Both the position numbers and the translations under genes were made by a program. Below are positions 1 through 8,311 of a stretch of DNA of 64,000 nt, piece by piece. The notes beneath the pieces are model-generated. The model made no database searches, had not been told where the DNA came from, and worked only from the letters and a program-made list of their open reading frames with translations. Position 1 is the stretch's first letter, and each line of letters opens with the position of its first letter. The stretch is from Mycobacteriales bacterium (GTDB lineage Bacteria > Actinomycetota > Actinomycetes > BP-191). The stretch is taken from assembly GCA_035714365.1 (NCBI GenBank), contig DASTMB010000037.1, positions 62,001 to 126,000 of the forward strand, in the 5' to 3' direction.

Positions 1-743
1 CGGAAGCGGCGGAACACGTCGTACGAGCGGATCTTCGCGGCCGGCGCGACGCCGTAGACGCTGGTGTCGCCCTCGCCGGCGGCGACGACCGCCACGGCGG
101 TGCCGTGCGGGCAGGTCGCCGGGGTGCAGTCGAGGTCGACCGTCGGGTCGTCCGGCTGCTGCGTCACCGGGGTGGAGAAGTCGCCGGCGTCGGTGACCTT
201 GCCCGCCGTGTCCAGGTCGGGGTTGGCCGGGTCGACCGGCGAGTCGATGACGGCGATCTCGGTGCCGGCGCCGGTGTTCGGGAGGACGCCGTTGCCGGGG
301 TCGCCCGCGTGCACGGTGTCCGCGCCGACCTCCACCAGCTCCGGCGTGTGCGGGTCGGCGGCGAACGCCTGGTACCGCGCCTCCGGCGCCACCAGCTCGA
401 CGGCCGCGTCGGCGCGCAGCAGCCGGTGCACGGCGGCGACGCTGTCGACGCTGAGGACGGCGGCGTTCAGCGCCGGGATGGTGCGGTCGACGCGCACCCG
501 GTGCCCCTTCGCGACGACGCGCGCGTACGCGGCGTCCCGGCCCTTCGCGCCGACGCCCGCCTTGAACTTCACCTCGACGCGCCCGGTCGGCCGCGGCACG
601 CCGTTGCGGCGCGCGGCCACCGACGGCGTGCGGCCGCCCGGGCCGGCGGGGGCCGGGGGCGCCGGCGGCGCGGCGGCGGCCGGGACGGCGCCGAGGGCCA
701 CGGCGGCGGCGATCAGCGCGGGGACGAGGCGCAGGGCGCGCAT
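1..743 (-). CDS. Subtilisin-like serine protease (S8), N-terminal part
   Basis: The reading frame starts at an ATG at 743 and runs off the window at position 1, so only about 247 residues are visible. It opens with a Sec signal peptide (an Ala/Leu/Val-rich stretch ending in AAAA near residue 25) and a Pro/Ala-rich linker. A propeptide-like region follows, with the VEVKFKAG and AAVLSVD segments typical of an inhibitor I9-like fold. The catalytic Asp sits in VIDSPVD (D167) and the catalytic His in PHGTAVAVVAAG (H213). The Ser motif would lie beyond the window. It is most likely an exported endopeptidase made as a zymogen. The family call is firm; the substrate is unknown. Confidence 0.88.
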   Translation of the reverse strand, partial: MRALRLVPALIAAAVALGAVPAAAAPPAPPAPAGPGGRTPSVAARRNGVPRPTGRVEVKFKAGVGAKGRDAAYARVVAKGHRVRVDRTIPALNAAVLSVDSVAAVHRLLRADAAVELVAPEARYQAFAADPHTPELVEVGADTVHAGDPGNGVLPNTGAGTEIAVIDSPVDPANPDLDTAGKVTDAGDFSTPVTQQPDDPTVDLDCTPATCPHGTAVAVVAAGEGDTSVYGVAPAAKIRSYDVFRRF

Positions 744-889
744 GGTGATGCCTTCCGGGAGCGAGCGTGGAGGGTGCGGCGTTCCCATGATCGGTGCCGG
801 GAGCCGCGTCCGTACCGGTTTCAACGCATTCGCGCGCCGTTTTCCTCCCGACCGGCCGGGTACCGCACCCCCGAGCGAGGAGGAGACGC

Positions 890-1846
890 ATGGTGCGGAT
901 CGGCTACGCGCTGTCGAGCGAGGAGCACGAGGCGATGGACCTCGTGCGCAACGCGCAGCGCGCGGAGGCGCTGGGGCTCGACTTCGTGTCGATCTCCGAC
1001 CACTACCACCCGTGGGTGGACCGGCAGGGGCACAGCCCGTTCGTCTGGGCCGTCATCGGCGGCATCGCCGCGACGACGGAGCGCATCGACGTCGCGACCG
1101 GCGTGACCGCGCCGATCCTGCGCATCCACCCGGCCGTCATCGCGCAGGCGACGGCGACGGTGGCGACGATGCTGCCCGGCCGGTTCTCGTTCGGCGTCGG
1201 CACCGGCGAGGCGCTGAACGAGCACATCACCGGCGAGCACTGGCCGCAGCTCGACGTGCGGCTGGAGATGCTGGAGGAGGCCGTCCACGTGATCCGCGAG
1301 CTGTGGGAGGGCAGCCTCTACAGCCACCGCGGCACCCACTACACCGTCGAGAACGCCCGCATCTACAGCCGCCCGGACACCCCGCCGCCGATCATCGTGA
1401 GCGGCGCCGGCGAGAAGGCGACCGAGCTGGCCGGGCGGATCGGCGACGGCTACTGGGGCATGGGCCCCAACGCCGAGCTGGTCGAGACGTTCCACAAGGC
1501 CGGCGGCGACGGGCCGACCTACGCGCAGGTCACCTGCTGCTGGGCGCCGGACGAGAAGCAGGCGCGGCGCACGGCGTTCGAGATCTGGCCGAACTCCGGC
1601 CTGTCCGGCCAGCTCGCGCAGGAGCTGGCGCTGCCGTCCTACTTCGAGTCGGCGTGCGAGGCGCTGACCGAGGAGCAGGCGACCGAGAACACGCCGTGCG
1701 GCCCGGACCCGGAGCCGTACCTCGAGCAGTTCCGCACCTACGTCGACGCGGGGTTCGACCACGTCTACTTCCACCAGATCGGGCCCGACCAGGAGGGCTT
1801 CCTGAGCTTCATGGAACGCGAGCTGCTCCCGCGGCTGCGCGGCTGA
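890..1846 (+). CDS. F420-dependent LLM-class oxidoreductase (TIGR03557-like)
   Basis: This 318-residue protein starts at an ATG preceded by GAGGAGGA. It belongs to the luciferase-like TIM-barrel family that uses deazaflavin F420. Marks are MVRIGYALSSEEH at the N-terminus, SDHYHPW followed by GHSPFVWAVIGG, LPGRFSFGVGTGE and LNEHI, and the C-terminal GFDHVYFHQIGPDQEGF. These resemble the subgroup related to F420-dependent glucose-6-phosphate dehydrogenase, but I cannot assign glucose-6-phosphate as substrate. The start proposed here drops an upstream extension that lacks family similarity. The gene is followed 13 nt later by the hemerythrin-like gene on the same strand, so the two are probably co-transcribed and may share a redox role. 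Confidence 0.88.
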   Translation: MVRIGYALSSEEHEAMDLVRNAQRAEALGLDFVSISDHYHPWVDRQGHSPFVWAVIGGIAATTERIDVATGVTAPILRIHPAVIAQATATVATMLPGRFSFGVGTGEALNEHITGEHWPQLDVRLEMLEEAVHVIRELWEGSLYSHRGTHYTVENARIYSRPDTPPPIIVSGAGEKATELAGRIGDGYWGMGPNAELVETFHKAGGDGPTYAQVTCCWAPDEKQARRTAFEIWPNSGLSGQLAQELALPSYFESACEALTEEQATENTPCGPDPEPYLEQFRTYVDAGFDHVYFHQIGPDQEGFLSFMERELLPRLRG

Positions 1847-1859
1847 CCGAGAGGACGAC

Positions 1860-2435
1860 ATGGACGCCATCACGATGCTCCGGGAAGACCACCGGCAGGT
1901 CGAGAAGCTGTTCAAGCAGTTCGAGAAGCTCGCCAAGGGCGGCGACGAGCAGGCGATGCGCGGCGTCGTCGACGAGATCGTCACGCAGCTCTCGGTGCAC
2001 GCCGCGATCGAGGAGCAGGTGTTCTACCCGGCCGTGCGCAAGTGGGCCGAGGACACCGAGGACACCGTGCTGGAGGGCCTGGAGGAGCACCACATCGTCA
2101 AGTGGACGCTCTCCGAGCTCGACGGCATGAAGCCGAGCGAGGAGCGGTTCAAGGCGAAGGTGACGGTGCTCATCGAGAGCGTCCGCCACCACGTCGAGGA
2201 GGAGGAGCAGGAGCTCTTCCCGGCCGTGCGCGAGGCCGTCAAGCGCAAGGACCTCCAGGAGCTGGGCGAGACGCTGGAGGCCGCGCGCAAGACCGCGCCG
2301 ACCCGCCCGCACCCGAAGGCGCCGGACGAGCCGCCGGGCAACCTGGTGGCCAACCCGGGCGCCGCGGTCGACAAGACCCGCGACCGCATCCCGCTGCTGG
2401 GCCGGCGCAAGCCGAAGGCCGGCGGCAAGAGCTGA
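1860..2435 (+). CDS. Hemerythrin-like HHE domain protein
   Basis: The 191-residue product has a four-helix HHE cation-binding domain over about residues 1-125. Candidate di-iron ligands are H11 (REDHRQ), H47 and E51 (HAAIEEQVFYPAV), H77 or H78 (EEHH), and H110 or H111 with the acidic run before ELFPAV. The tail after residue 130 is Pro- and Lys-rich and looks disordered. Such proteins bind oxygen or nitric oxide, or act in iron and redox sensing; which applies here cannot be told. The gene lies 13 nt downstream of the F420-type oxidoreductase gene. A perfect 14-bp inverted repeat follows its stop codon. Confidence 0.85.
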   Translation: MDAITMLREDHRQVEKLFKQFEKLAKGGDEQAMRGVVDEIVTQLSVHAAIEEQVFYPAVRKWAEDTEDTVLEGLEEHHIVKWTLSELDGMKPSEERFKAKVTVLIESVRHHVEEEEQELFPAVREAVKRKDLQELGETLEAARKTAPTRPHPKAPDEPPGNLVANPGAAVDKTRDRIPLLGRRKPKAGGKS

Positions 2436-2445
2436 CGGGGATCGC

Positions 2446-2480
2446 GGCGGATTCGCCCCGGACGCTGGGGCGAATCCGCC
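2446..2480. promoter_or_regulatory. Perfect 14-bp inverted repeat between hemerythrin-like and regulator genes
   Basis: GGCGGATTCGCCCC at 2446-2459 is exactly complementary to 2467-2480, with a 7-nt loop. No T-run follows. It lies 10 nt after the hemerythrin-like stop and ends 8 nt before the -10 box of the next gene. It can be a terminator for the upstream gene, an operator over the -35 region of the regulator gene, or both. Confidence 0.6.
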
Positions 2481-2488
2481 TGAACCGC

Positions 2489-2494
2489 TACGCT
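2489..2494 (+). promoter_or_regulatory. -10 box of the NarL-type regulator (leaderless)
   Basis: TACGCT lies 8 nt before the ATG at 2503, and no Shine-Dalgarno sequence is present. Transcription would begin at or next to the start codon. The -35 position falls inside the 14-bp inverted repeat, which would allow regulation by a dimeric repressor or autoregulation. Confidence 0.5.
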
Positions 2495-2502
2495 CCGGAG
2501 TC

Positions 2503-3147
2503 ATGATCGGCGAGAGCACGCGGGTGTACCTCGTCGACGACGCGGAGCTGCTGCGACGCGGCGTCGTGGACCTGCTGCGTTCCACGGAGGAGTTCACCGT
2601 CGTGGGCGAGGCGGCGTCGGCCGCCGAGGCCGTCGCGCAGCTCCCCCTGCTGCGCCCCGACGTCGCCGTCATCGAGGCGAAGCTGCCGGACGGCAGCGGC
2701 ATCGACGTGTGCCGGGAGATCCGGCTGCGGGTGCCCGAGGTCAACTGCCTGATGCTGTCGACGCAGGACTCTGACGACGCGCTGTTCGACTCGATCATCG
2801 CGGGCGCGGCCGGCTACCTGCTGAAGAACATCGGCGGCAAGGACCTGCTGGACAACCTGCGCACCGTCGCGGCGGGGCGTTCGCTGCTCGACCCGTCGGT
2901 GACCTCGCGGGTCCTCCAGCGGCTCCGCGAGGGCAACGCCCGCGAGGAGCGGCTCGGCAAGCTGACCGAGCAGGAACGCCGCATCCTCGAGCTGATCGGC
3001 CAGGGCCTCACGAACCGGCAGATCGCCGAGGAGATCCACCTCGCCGAGAAGACCGTGAAGAACTACGTGTCGAACATGCTCGCCAAGCTCGGCATGGAGC
3101 GGCGCACCCAGGCCGCGGCGTACGCCGCCCGCCTCACCGACCGCTGA
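2503..3147 (+). CDS. NarL/LuxR-family response regulator with Glu at the phospho-acceptor position
   Basis: The 214-residue protein has an N-terminal receiver domain (about 5-125) and a C-terminal LuxR-type helix-turn-helix (about 145-205; LTEQERRILELIGQGLTNRQ, then IAEEIHLAEKTVKNYVSNML). The overall pattern resembles DevR/DosR of mycobacteria. The acidic pair D12/D13, S86 or T87 and K108 are kept. The usual phospho-acceptor Asp is replaced by Glu (E58, in AVIEAKLPDGSG). Glu can mimic phosphoryl-Asp, so the protein may be constitutively active or respond without a kinase. No histidine kinase gene is adjacent. It is probably translated from a leaderless mRNA. Confidence 0.88.
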   Translation: MIGESTRVYLVDDAELLRRGVVDLLRSTEEFTVVGEAASAAEAVAQLPLLRPDVAVIEAKLPDGSGIDVCREIRLRVPEVNCLMLSTQDSDDALFDSIIAGAAGYLLKNIGGKDLLDNLRTVAAGRSLLDPSVTSRVLQRLREGNAREERLGKLTEQERRILELIGQGLTNRQIAEEIHLAEKTVKNYVSNMLAKLGMERRTQAAAYAARLTDR

Positions 3148-3171
3148 CCCGCGCCCACCGCTGACCCGCGC

Positions 3172-4587
3172 CTACAGCAGCGGGGCCTTCGCCGACGCCG
3201 GGCGGGTGTCGACCGAGACCCGCTGGTTGGCGCGCAGCCACCAGGTCAGGTAGGCGTTCGCCAGCACCATCGCCGCGTGCTCCTCGCGGGAGCGGTAGTG
3301 GTCCTCCGACTGCGGGCCGTAGATCTGGCCGGTCGTGAACCTCGCCTGCATGCCGCGGACGACGTCGAGGTGGACGCGCGCCCACTTCGCGGCGACGTCG
3401 CGCACCCGCGGGTCGGTGCTGAGGACGGCGGTCTGCACGTCGAGGCCGGCGTAGACGGCCTCGCGGTGCTCGCCCCAGTCGGCGCCGCGCGGGTAGTAGA
3501 CCGCCGACGAGCCGGGGCGGTACACCGTGCCGCCGGGGGCGTTGTAGACGCGCGGGTCGAACCGCACCGTCGTCAGCGCCTTGTACGTGACGTCCGCGCC
3601 GGCGAGCACCGACTCCGGCACGGCCGTGCCGACCAGCCCGGAGACGGGCGCGGCCCACAGCGCGATGTCGGTCGTGTAGTCGGGGTTGATCCGGTAGTGG
3701 TTGACGACGAAGCCGTCCGGCTCGGCGTTGCTGCCGTCCAGCCAGTCGGCGACGGTGCGGCCGTTGACGACGTAGGTCGAGTGGATGTCCTGCGGGCGGG
3801 AGAACGCGCCGACGAACCGCTCGTACGCCGCCTGCGCCCAGCGGCCGCGGTTCGCGTGGTGCGGCAGCAGCTCGACCGCCGTGTAGAGCGCGACGCCGTC
3901 CCACGCCAGCTCCTCGGCGCCGCTGTTGCCGGGCGTGAGGACGTGGTGGGCGGTGTCGCGGAGGTAGTGCAGCTCGCGCTTGGCGACGATGTCCGCCTCG
4001 TACGCCATCAGCCGGCCGAGCAGCACCTGGGTCGGCGGCGGCAGCGCCGGGCCGATCAGCCAGCCGGCCGTCGTGATCTGCGCCGCCCACAGCGCCGCCT
4101 GGACCGAACCGCCCCAGCCCTTGCTGCTCATGAGGTTCGCGCGGTGCGTCGTGGCGACGTAGGTCACCAGCTCGACGACCCGCTCCGTCGCGACCGCCTT
4201 CTCGACGCCCGTCACCGCGCTGTCGTACGCGCCGGTCGCGAGCGACGCGGCGAGGGCGTAGGCCACCGACGTGTAGCGGCGGACCTCCTCGGAGTCGATC
4301 GTCTGGTTGGTGCGGGCGCGCTCGTTCGCCGTGAGGTACGGGTCGACGCCGGTCATGTACTGCTGCCACCAGACGGTGAGCGCGTACTTGTCGGTCTTGT
4401 TCATCGCGCCGCGCAGCAGCGTGCCGATCGCGTCGCGCGGGAGGACCGTCGCCGTCGCGGCCGGGTGCTCGGCGAGGCGGACGTCGCCCAGGCCGGCCTG
4501 CGGCCCGGTGAACGCGTCGGCGCGGGCCACGGCGGCGCCCAGCAGCGCGAGCGCGAGGAGACCCCGCACCACCCGGCCACCGCGCAT
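3172..4587 (-). CDS. Exported protein of unknown function
   Basis: I prefer the ATG at 4587, with GAAGGTG upstream, over an in-frame GTG at 4599. That gives 471 residues. The N-terminus MRGGRVVRGLLALALLGAAV is a signal peptide ending in ARADA. The mature part is rich in helices with Trp/Tyr (WWQQYM, WGGSVQAALWAAQ, HYRSREEHAAMVLANAYLTWWL), which could form an alpha/alpha-toroid as in many secreted glycan-active enzymes. I recognise no catalytic motif and do not assign a function. It ends 25 nt from the convergent regulator gene. Confidence 0.75.
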   Translation of the reverse strand: MRGGRVVRGLLALALLGAAVARADAFTGPQAGLGDVRLAEHPAATATVLPRDAIGTLLRGAMNKTDKYALTVWWQQYMTGVDPYLTANERARTNQTIDSEEVRRYTSVAYALAASLATGAYDSAVTGVEKAVATERVVELVTYVATTHRANLMSSKGWGGSVQAALWAAQITTAGWLIGPALPPPTQVLLGRLMAYEADIVAKRELHYLRDTAHHVLTPGNSGAEELAWDGVALYTAVELLPHHANRGRWAQAAYERFVGAFSRPQDIHSTYVVNGRTVADWLDGSNAEPDGFVVNHYRINPDYTTDIALWAAPVSGLVGTAVPESVLAGADVTYKALTTVRFDPRVYNAPGGTVYRPGSSAVYYPRGADWGEHREAVYAGLDVQTAVLSTDPRVRDVAAKWARVHLDVVRGMQARFTTGQIYGPQSEDHYRSREEHAAMVLANAYLTWWLRANQRVSVDTRPASAKAPLL

Positions 4588-4694
4588 ACGCCACCGCACC
4601 TTCGCTGGGAGAACGCCCTCTCAACGAGAGCGAGCGCGAACGGTTGCGCCCCCCGGCAGCCGCCGTCGCGCGGACAGCACCATACCGGGACGTT

Positions 4695-5438
4695 CTAGGG
4701 CAGGGTGACGTACTGCCCGAGGAACGTCCGCGCGGACGCGGTGTCGAGGCGGTAGACGACGTTGGTGCTGCGGCAGACCGCGTCGCCGGTGATCGTGGTC
4801 GCGGCGAGCACGTTGCCGCTTCCCAGGAAGTTCGGGCCGCCGGAGTCGCCGTAGCAGGTGCCGCCGTTGCCGGTCGCGGGGTTCATCGAGATGCGCAGCC
4901 AGGCCGGGTTGATCGAGTTGAGGGTGCCCGTCGCGACCATGCGGACGTCGTTGTAGTAGTACGCCTGCCCGCCCTTGGCGACCTCGTAGGCGCCGTAGCC
5001 GACGCTGGTGAACTGCTGCGTGCCGGGCAGCCCGCCGAGCGAGCCGGCCTTCGGCAGCGCCGCCGGGGTGATGCCCTTGACCGCCTTGTCGAGCACGACG
5101 ACCGCGATGTCGTGCGGGTCGTCCTGCGCCTGGTTGTAGAGCGGGTCCGCGTGCCACGTGCCGGCGTAGGTCTTGTCACCGTCGACATAGGCGCTGTCGA
5201 ACGTCACCCGCACCCGGTCGCCCTCGGCACAGTGCGCGGCGGTGAGGAACACCGTCGGCGCGATCAGCGTGCCGGAGCAGTAGAGCCAGGTGCCGTCCGA
5301 GTACGCGTGCGCGGCCACCAGCCCGCCGACGTTCGGGTGCGCGTTGCCGTCCTCGACGCCGTTGGTGATGGCGTGGGCGGGCGTGACGAGCAGGACGGAC
5401 AACGGCAGGGCGGCGAGAACCGCGAGAAGTCGGCGCAT
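4695..5438 (-). CDS. Secreted trypsin-like serine protease (S1)
   Basis: The ATG at 5438 gives a 247-residue precursor with a signal peptide cut near PAHA (residue 23). The mature chain begins ITNGVEDG, similar to the IVGG start of activated trypsins, so little or no propeptide is present. The triad is H69 in LTAAHC, D110 in PHDIAVVVL and S199 in CYGDSGGP. Cys pairs C54/C70 and the Cys next to GDSGG are kept. An extracellular endopeptidase is likely; specificity is not clear. A TACGAT -10 box lies 7 nt upstream of the ATG, so the mRNA is probably leaderless. Confidence 0.92.
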   Translation of the reverse strand: MRRLLAVLAALPLSVLLVTPAHAITNGVEDGNAHPNVGGLVAAHAYSDGTWLYCSGTLIAPTVFLTAAHCAEGDRVRVTFDSAYVDGDKTYAGTWHADPLYNQAQDDPHDIAVVVLDKAVKGITPAALPKAGSLGGLPGTQQFTSVGYGAYEVAKGGQAYYYNDVRMVATGTLNSINPAWLRISMNPATGNGGTCYGDSGGPNFLGSGNVLAATTITGDAVCRSTNVVYRLDTASARTFLGQYVTLP

Positions 5439-5445
5439 GTCACGA

Positions 5446-5451
5446 ATCGTA
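5446..5451 (-). promoter_or_regulatory. -10 box of the trypsin-like protease gene (leaderless)
   Basis: TACGAT on the minus strand is 7 nt upstream of the ATG at 5438. No ribosome binding site is visible between them. Confidence 0.5.
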
Positions 5452-5479
5452 CGGCGCCCAGGGTCGTGCCAACCCCCGG

Positions 5480-6196
5480 TCACCCGGCGCCCCTGCTGGG
5501 GGCGTCCCCCCACGTCCGGCTGTTCCAGCCCTGGTAGATCGTCCCGCCGGCGTTCGCGACGAGGACCTTGGCGACCCCCTCCGGGCCGGCGGCGGCGACG
5601 GCGACGCCCTCGTGCACCGGCATCGGGAGGAACGTGTCCGGGGCGGCCGGGTCGCTGCGCGCCACCGTCGTCACCCCTGGCTCGCCGATCACCACGTAGA
5701 TGGGTCCGGTCGCGGCGTCGTCGTCGAGCAGCCCGAAGTCGAGGTGCCGGGCCGTGAGCGGGCTGGGCAGCGGCGCCGTCAGCACCCCAGGCGGGATCCA
5801 GCTCTCCGCGACCTGCCGCGGGAGGAACACGACGCCGAGCCGCGGCAGGCCCGTGCCGTCGCGCCCCTGGAAGACCACCAGGTCACCGTGCTCCAGCCGC
5901 TCCGCGTAGAGCAGGCCGACGTCGGTGTGCGGCGGCGGCGGTGTGTCGCCCTTCGGGACCCGCTTGTGGTCCCACTCGTCGCGCGCGGCCGCGACGACCG
6001 CGGCGTCGTCGCGGAGCGAGCCCCGCGCCGGCCAGTCGAAGAACACCGCCGGCACGGCATCGCGCGCGGCGGCCTTCTCGGGGCGCCGTGCGGCGGCGGC
6101 GTACCCGGCGCCGATCACGAGGGCGACGACGGTGCCGGCGCTGAGCAGTGCCACGCCCCAGCCGCGGCGCGCCCGCGTCTGCGTTACCTCGGTCAA
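5480..6196 (-). CDS. Membrane-anchored protein of unknown function
   Basis: The 238-residue product starts at a TTG codon (6196) that has a strong AGGAGG 6 nt upstream; no ATG or GTG fits as well. It has a short cytoplasmic N-terminus (MTEVTQTRARRG), one transmembrane helix at about residues 12-35 and an extracytoplasmic domain. That domain contains FFDWPARGSLRDDAAVVAAA and LLYAERLEHGDLVVFQGRDG. I recognise no family. The gene begins 10 nt after the exported-protein gene at 6207-7295, so the two form an operon and may act together at the cell surface. Confidence 0.75.
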   Translation of the reverse strand: MTEVTQTRARRGWGVALLSAGTVVALVIGAGYAAAARRPEKAAARDAVPAVFFDWPARGSLRDDAAVVAAARDEWDHKRVPKGDTPPPPHTDVGLLYAERLEHGDLVVFQGRDGTGLPRLGVVFLPRQVAESWIPPGVLTAPLPSPLTARHLDFGLLDDDAATGPIYVVIGEPGVTTVARSDPAAPDTFLPMPVHEGVAVAAAGPEGVAKVLVANAGGTIYQGWNSRTWGDAPSRGAG

Positions 6197-6206
6197 TGCT
6201 TCCTCC

Positions 6207-7295
6207 TTACGCCGGGACGCCGATGCCGAACGTGACGCTGCTCTCGAACCCGCGGTCGCTGCCGACCTGGCACTGCGTCCACCTCCCGCAGTCGAAGTGG
6301 ACCCACCGGAACTGCGCGACGTGGTCGTCGTCCATCGTCACCGGCTGCGGCGTCCCGTAGAACCGCTGGCCCTCGGTGTCGCAGTTGACGTGGAACGCGT
6401 AGTGGCTCGCCGCCGCCTCGTACCGCTGCGCCCCGGTGACCGACCGCACCAGCCGGAACTGGTACAGGTGCCAACGCTCGGTGTCGGTCGAGACGCCGGA
6501 GGCGTTGGCGCAGTGGCCGGAGAGCATGGGCGACTCGAGGTTCGACGTGCCGCCCCGGTAGGCGAACTGCACCATCTGCTTCTGCGTGCAGACGGTCTCC
6601 GCACGGGAGCCGCCGGTGACCGAATTGCGGACGCGGGTGCATTTCGTGCCGACCCACGCCTGCGAGTACTTGCATATCGAGTTCTCGCTCCGGTACATGT
6701 CGCCGGGGATCGGGCAACGTTCGATCTTGGCGTCCACCGTGTCGCGCTGCTCGTCCTTCAACGACCACGGGTCGCGCGACGGCGTGCCCAGGAAGCCGTC
6801 GGTGTCGGCGGCGAGCACGAGCGGGCTCGGGTGCACCGCGACCGAGCCGCCGGCCGGGAGGCTCGCGGAGGCGCCGTCGGCGCACCGGGACGCGACGTCG
6901 GCCGCGGCGGTCAGCGTGGCGGAGACGGCCTGCCCCGCCGCGTCGCCGGTCTGGACGAGACCGAGCACCGCGACGTCCCGGCCCGACGCGACGAGCACGG
7001 CGGTGGCCGAGACCGAGGCATCCGCGAGCAGGACGGTGACGGCGCCGCTGCCCGCGTCCGTCGCGCAGGACACGGAGCCGGCGACGGTCAGGGCGGTGGC
7101 CGTACCGCCCTCGCACCCGCTCGGCGTCCCCTCGAACGACAGCCGCAGCGCGGTCACGGCACCCGCCCCGGCGACCGGGTCCACGGTCAGCGAGCCGGAC
7201 ACGTCGCAGACGACGGTCTCGCCCGCCGCCGCGGGGACGGCGGTGCCGGTCACGATCGCCATGGCCGCGAGCGCCGCCCCGAAGAATTGACGCAT
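6207..7295 (-). CDS. Exported Cys-containing protein of unknown function
   Basis: The ATG at 7295 follows GGGGAGGA. The 362-residue precursor has a signal peptide ending PAAAGE. Residues 25-160 are Ala/Thr/Val-rich and look beta-stranded, with scattered cysteines (VVCDVSGS, SGCEGG, SCATDAG, SRCADG). Residues 180-362 form a second part with many Cys and aromatic residues (ERCPIPGDMYRSENSICKYS, NCDTEGQRFYGTP, VHFDCGRWTQCQVG). The even spread of Cys suggests disulfides in an extracellular domain. The first gene of a two-gene unit with the TTG-start membrane protein. Function unknown. Confidence 0.75.
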   Translation of the reverse strand: MRQFFGAALAAMAIVTGTAVPAAAGETVVCDVSGSLTVDPVAGAGAVTALRLSFEGTPSGCEGGTATALTVAGSVSCATDAGSGAVTVLLADASVSATAVLVASGRDVAVLGLVQTGDAAGQAVSATLTAAADVASRCADGASASLPAGGSVAVHPSPLVLAADTDGFLGTPSRDPWSLKDEQRDTVDAKIERCPIPGDMYRSENSICKYSQAWVGTKCTRVRNSVTGGSRAETVCTQKQMVQFAYRGGTSNLESPMLSGHCANASGVSTDTERWHLYQFRLVRSVTGAQRYEAAASHYAFHVNCDTEGQRFYGTPQPVTMDDDHVAQFRWVHFDCGRWTQCQVGSDRGFESSVTFGIGVPA

Positions 7296-7378
7296 GCATT
7301 CCTCCCCCGTGCGCGGCCAACGTAACGGCGCCGCGAGGAATGCGTCAACTGTCCGGAATCCGACAAGAAACCCATGTC

Positions 7379-7399
7379 ACGAACGGATCGCTCGTTCGT
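7379..7399 (-). terminator. Possible terminator hairpin after msrB
   Basis: ACGAACG and CGTTCGT form a perfect 7-bp stem with a 7-nt loop, 11 nt beyond the msrB stop codon. No T-run is present, which is common for actinomycete terminators. Confidence 0.4.
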
Positions 7400-7409
7400 A
7401 ATGCGGCGC

Positions 7410-7835
7410 TCAGGCGGTGGCCGGCTCCGGGAGGGGCTGGTCGGCGGGGACGTGGCGCATCGCGACGGAGTTCATGCAGTAACGCAGCCCGGTCGGCGGC
7501 GGCCCGTCGTCGAACACGTGCCCGAGGTGCCCGTCGCAGCGCGCGCAGCGGACCTCGGTGCGCACCATCAACCAGGACCGGTCCTCGTGCGTGACGACGG
7601 AGTCGTCGGAGACCGGCTGGGTGAACGACGGCCACCCGGTGCCGGACTCGAACTTCTCGCCGCTGCGGAACAGCGCGTTGCCGCAGCCGGCGCAGACGTA
7701 CGTGCCCGGGTCGTGGGTGCCGACGAAGCACCCGGTGCCGGCGCGTTCGGTGCCGTGCTTGCGGAGGACCGCGTACTCCTCCGGGGTCAGCCGCCGGCGC
7801 CACTCCTCGTCGCTGAGTACGAGCTTGTCGACCAT
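7410..7835 (-). CDS. msrB: Peptide-methionine (R)-S-oxide reductase
   Basis: The 141-residue protein is a complete MsrB. It reduces the R-epimer of methionine sulfoxide in proteins, usually with thioredoxin as donor. Zinc ligands are the two CxxC pairs C48/C51 (CAGC) and C97/C100 (CARC). The catalytic Cys is C120 in RYCMNSVAM, and GTGWPSF and [11 protein letters not shown] are family motifs. In many MsrBs a resolving Cys lies in the GCGWPSF segment; here that position is Thr, so another Cys such as C36, or direct reduction, must serve. The start region overlaps the end of the upstream unknown gene by 49 nt. Confidence 0.95.
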   Translation of the reverse strand: MVDKLVLSDEEWRRRLTPEEYAVLRKHGTERAGTGCFVGTHDPGTYVCAGCGNALFRSGEKFESGTGWPSFTQPVSDDSVVTHEDRSWLMVRTEVRCARCDGHLGHVFDDGPPPTGLRYCMNSVAMRHVPADQPLPEPATA

Positions 7836-8257
7836 GCGTCGAGGGTAACCCCGCGCTGGGCCGGCAGGTGGAACGGGTCGGCGCGGGGCGGCTGCCGGAG
7901 AGTGGCGCGCGGGCAGGTGGCGAGGGTGAGGCCGGCCCAGGCGAGGGCGTCGTCGCAGAGGCGGTCGACGGTCCAGCCGAGCGCGAGGCCGGGGTCGGTG
8001 ACGTTGACCTTGTAGATGGTGATCTCATTGCGGCGCGGCTCGTCGTAGACGACCGCGATGGAGCCGACCATGACGGCGCCGCCGCGGCTGCCGGAGGGGC
8101 CGTTCCACGGCCGGTCGAACCGCTGCCACATGCCGGGTGTCGCGCTCCACACGCCGCCGCGGGACACGTCGAACTGCTCGAGGCAGCGCAGGATCTCGGT
8201 GGCCGCCGCGATGCCGAGGATCGCGGCGGGGCGGATGACGCTCTCGACACCGGTCAC
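7787..8257 (-). CDS. Conserved-looking protein of unknown function
   Basis: This 156-residue frame starts at a GTG at 8257. It contains a compact domain with [36 protein letters not shown] and [14 protein letters not shown], then a helix ([17 protein letters not shown]). The amino-acid pattern looks like a real protein rather than a chance frame, and it is in the same direction as msrB. The last 16 codons overlap the msrB start region, so its true C-terminus may be less well conserved. No function can be assigned. Confidence 0.6.
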   Translation of the reverse strand: MTGVESVIRPAAILGIAAATEILRCLEQFDVSRGGVWSATPGMWQRFDRPWNGPSGSRGGAVMVGSIAVVYDEPRRNEITIYKVNVTDPGLALGWTVDRLCDDALAWAGLTLATCPRATLRQPPRADPFHLPAQRGVTLDAWSTSSYSATRSGAGG

Positions 8258-8311
8258 GAACGAGAGTGTCGGCGGCGGCGTACCCGCGAGCGCAGACCCG
8301 GACGGGTGACG

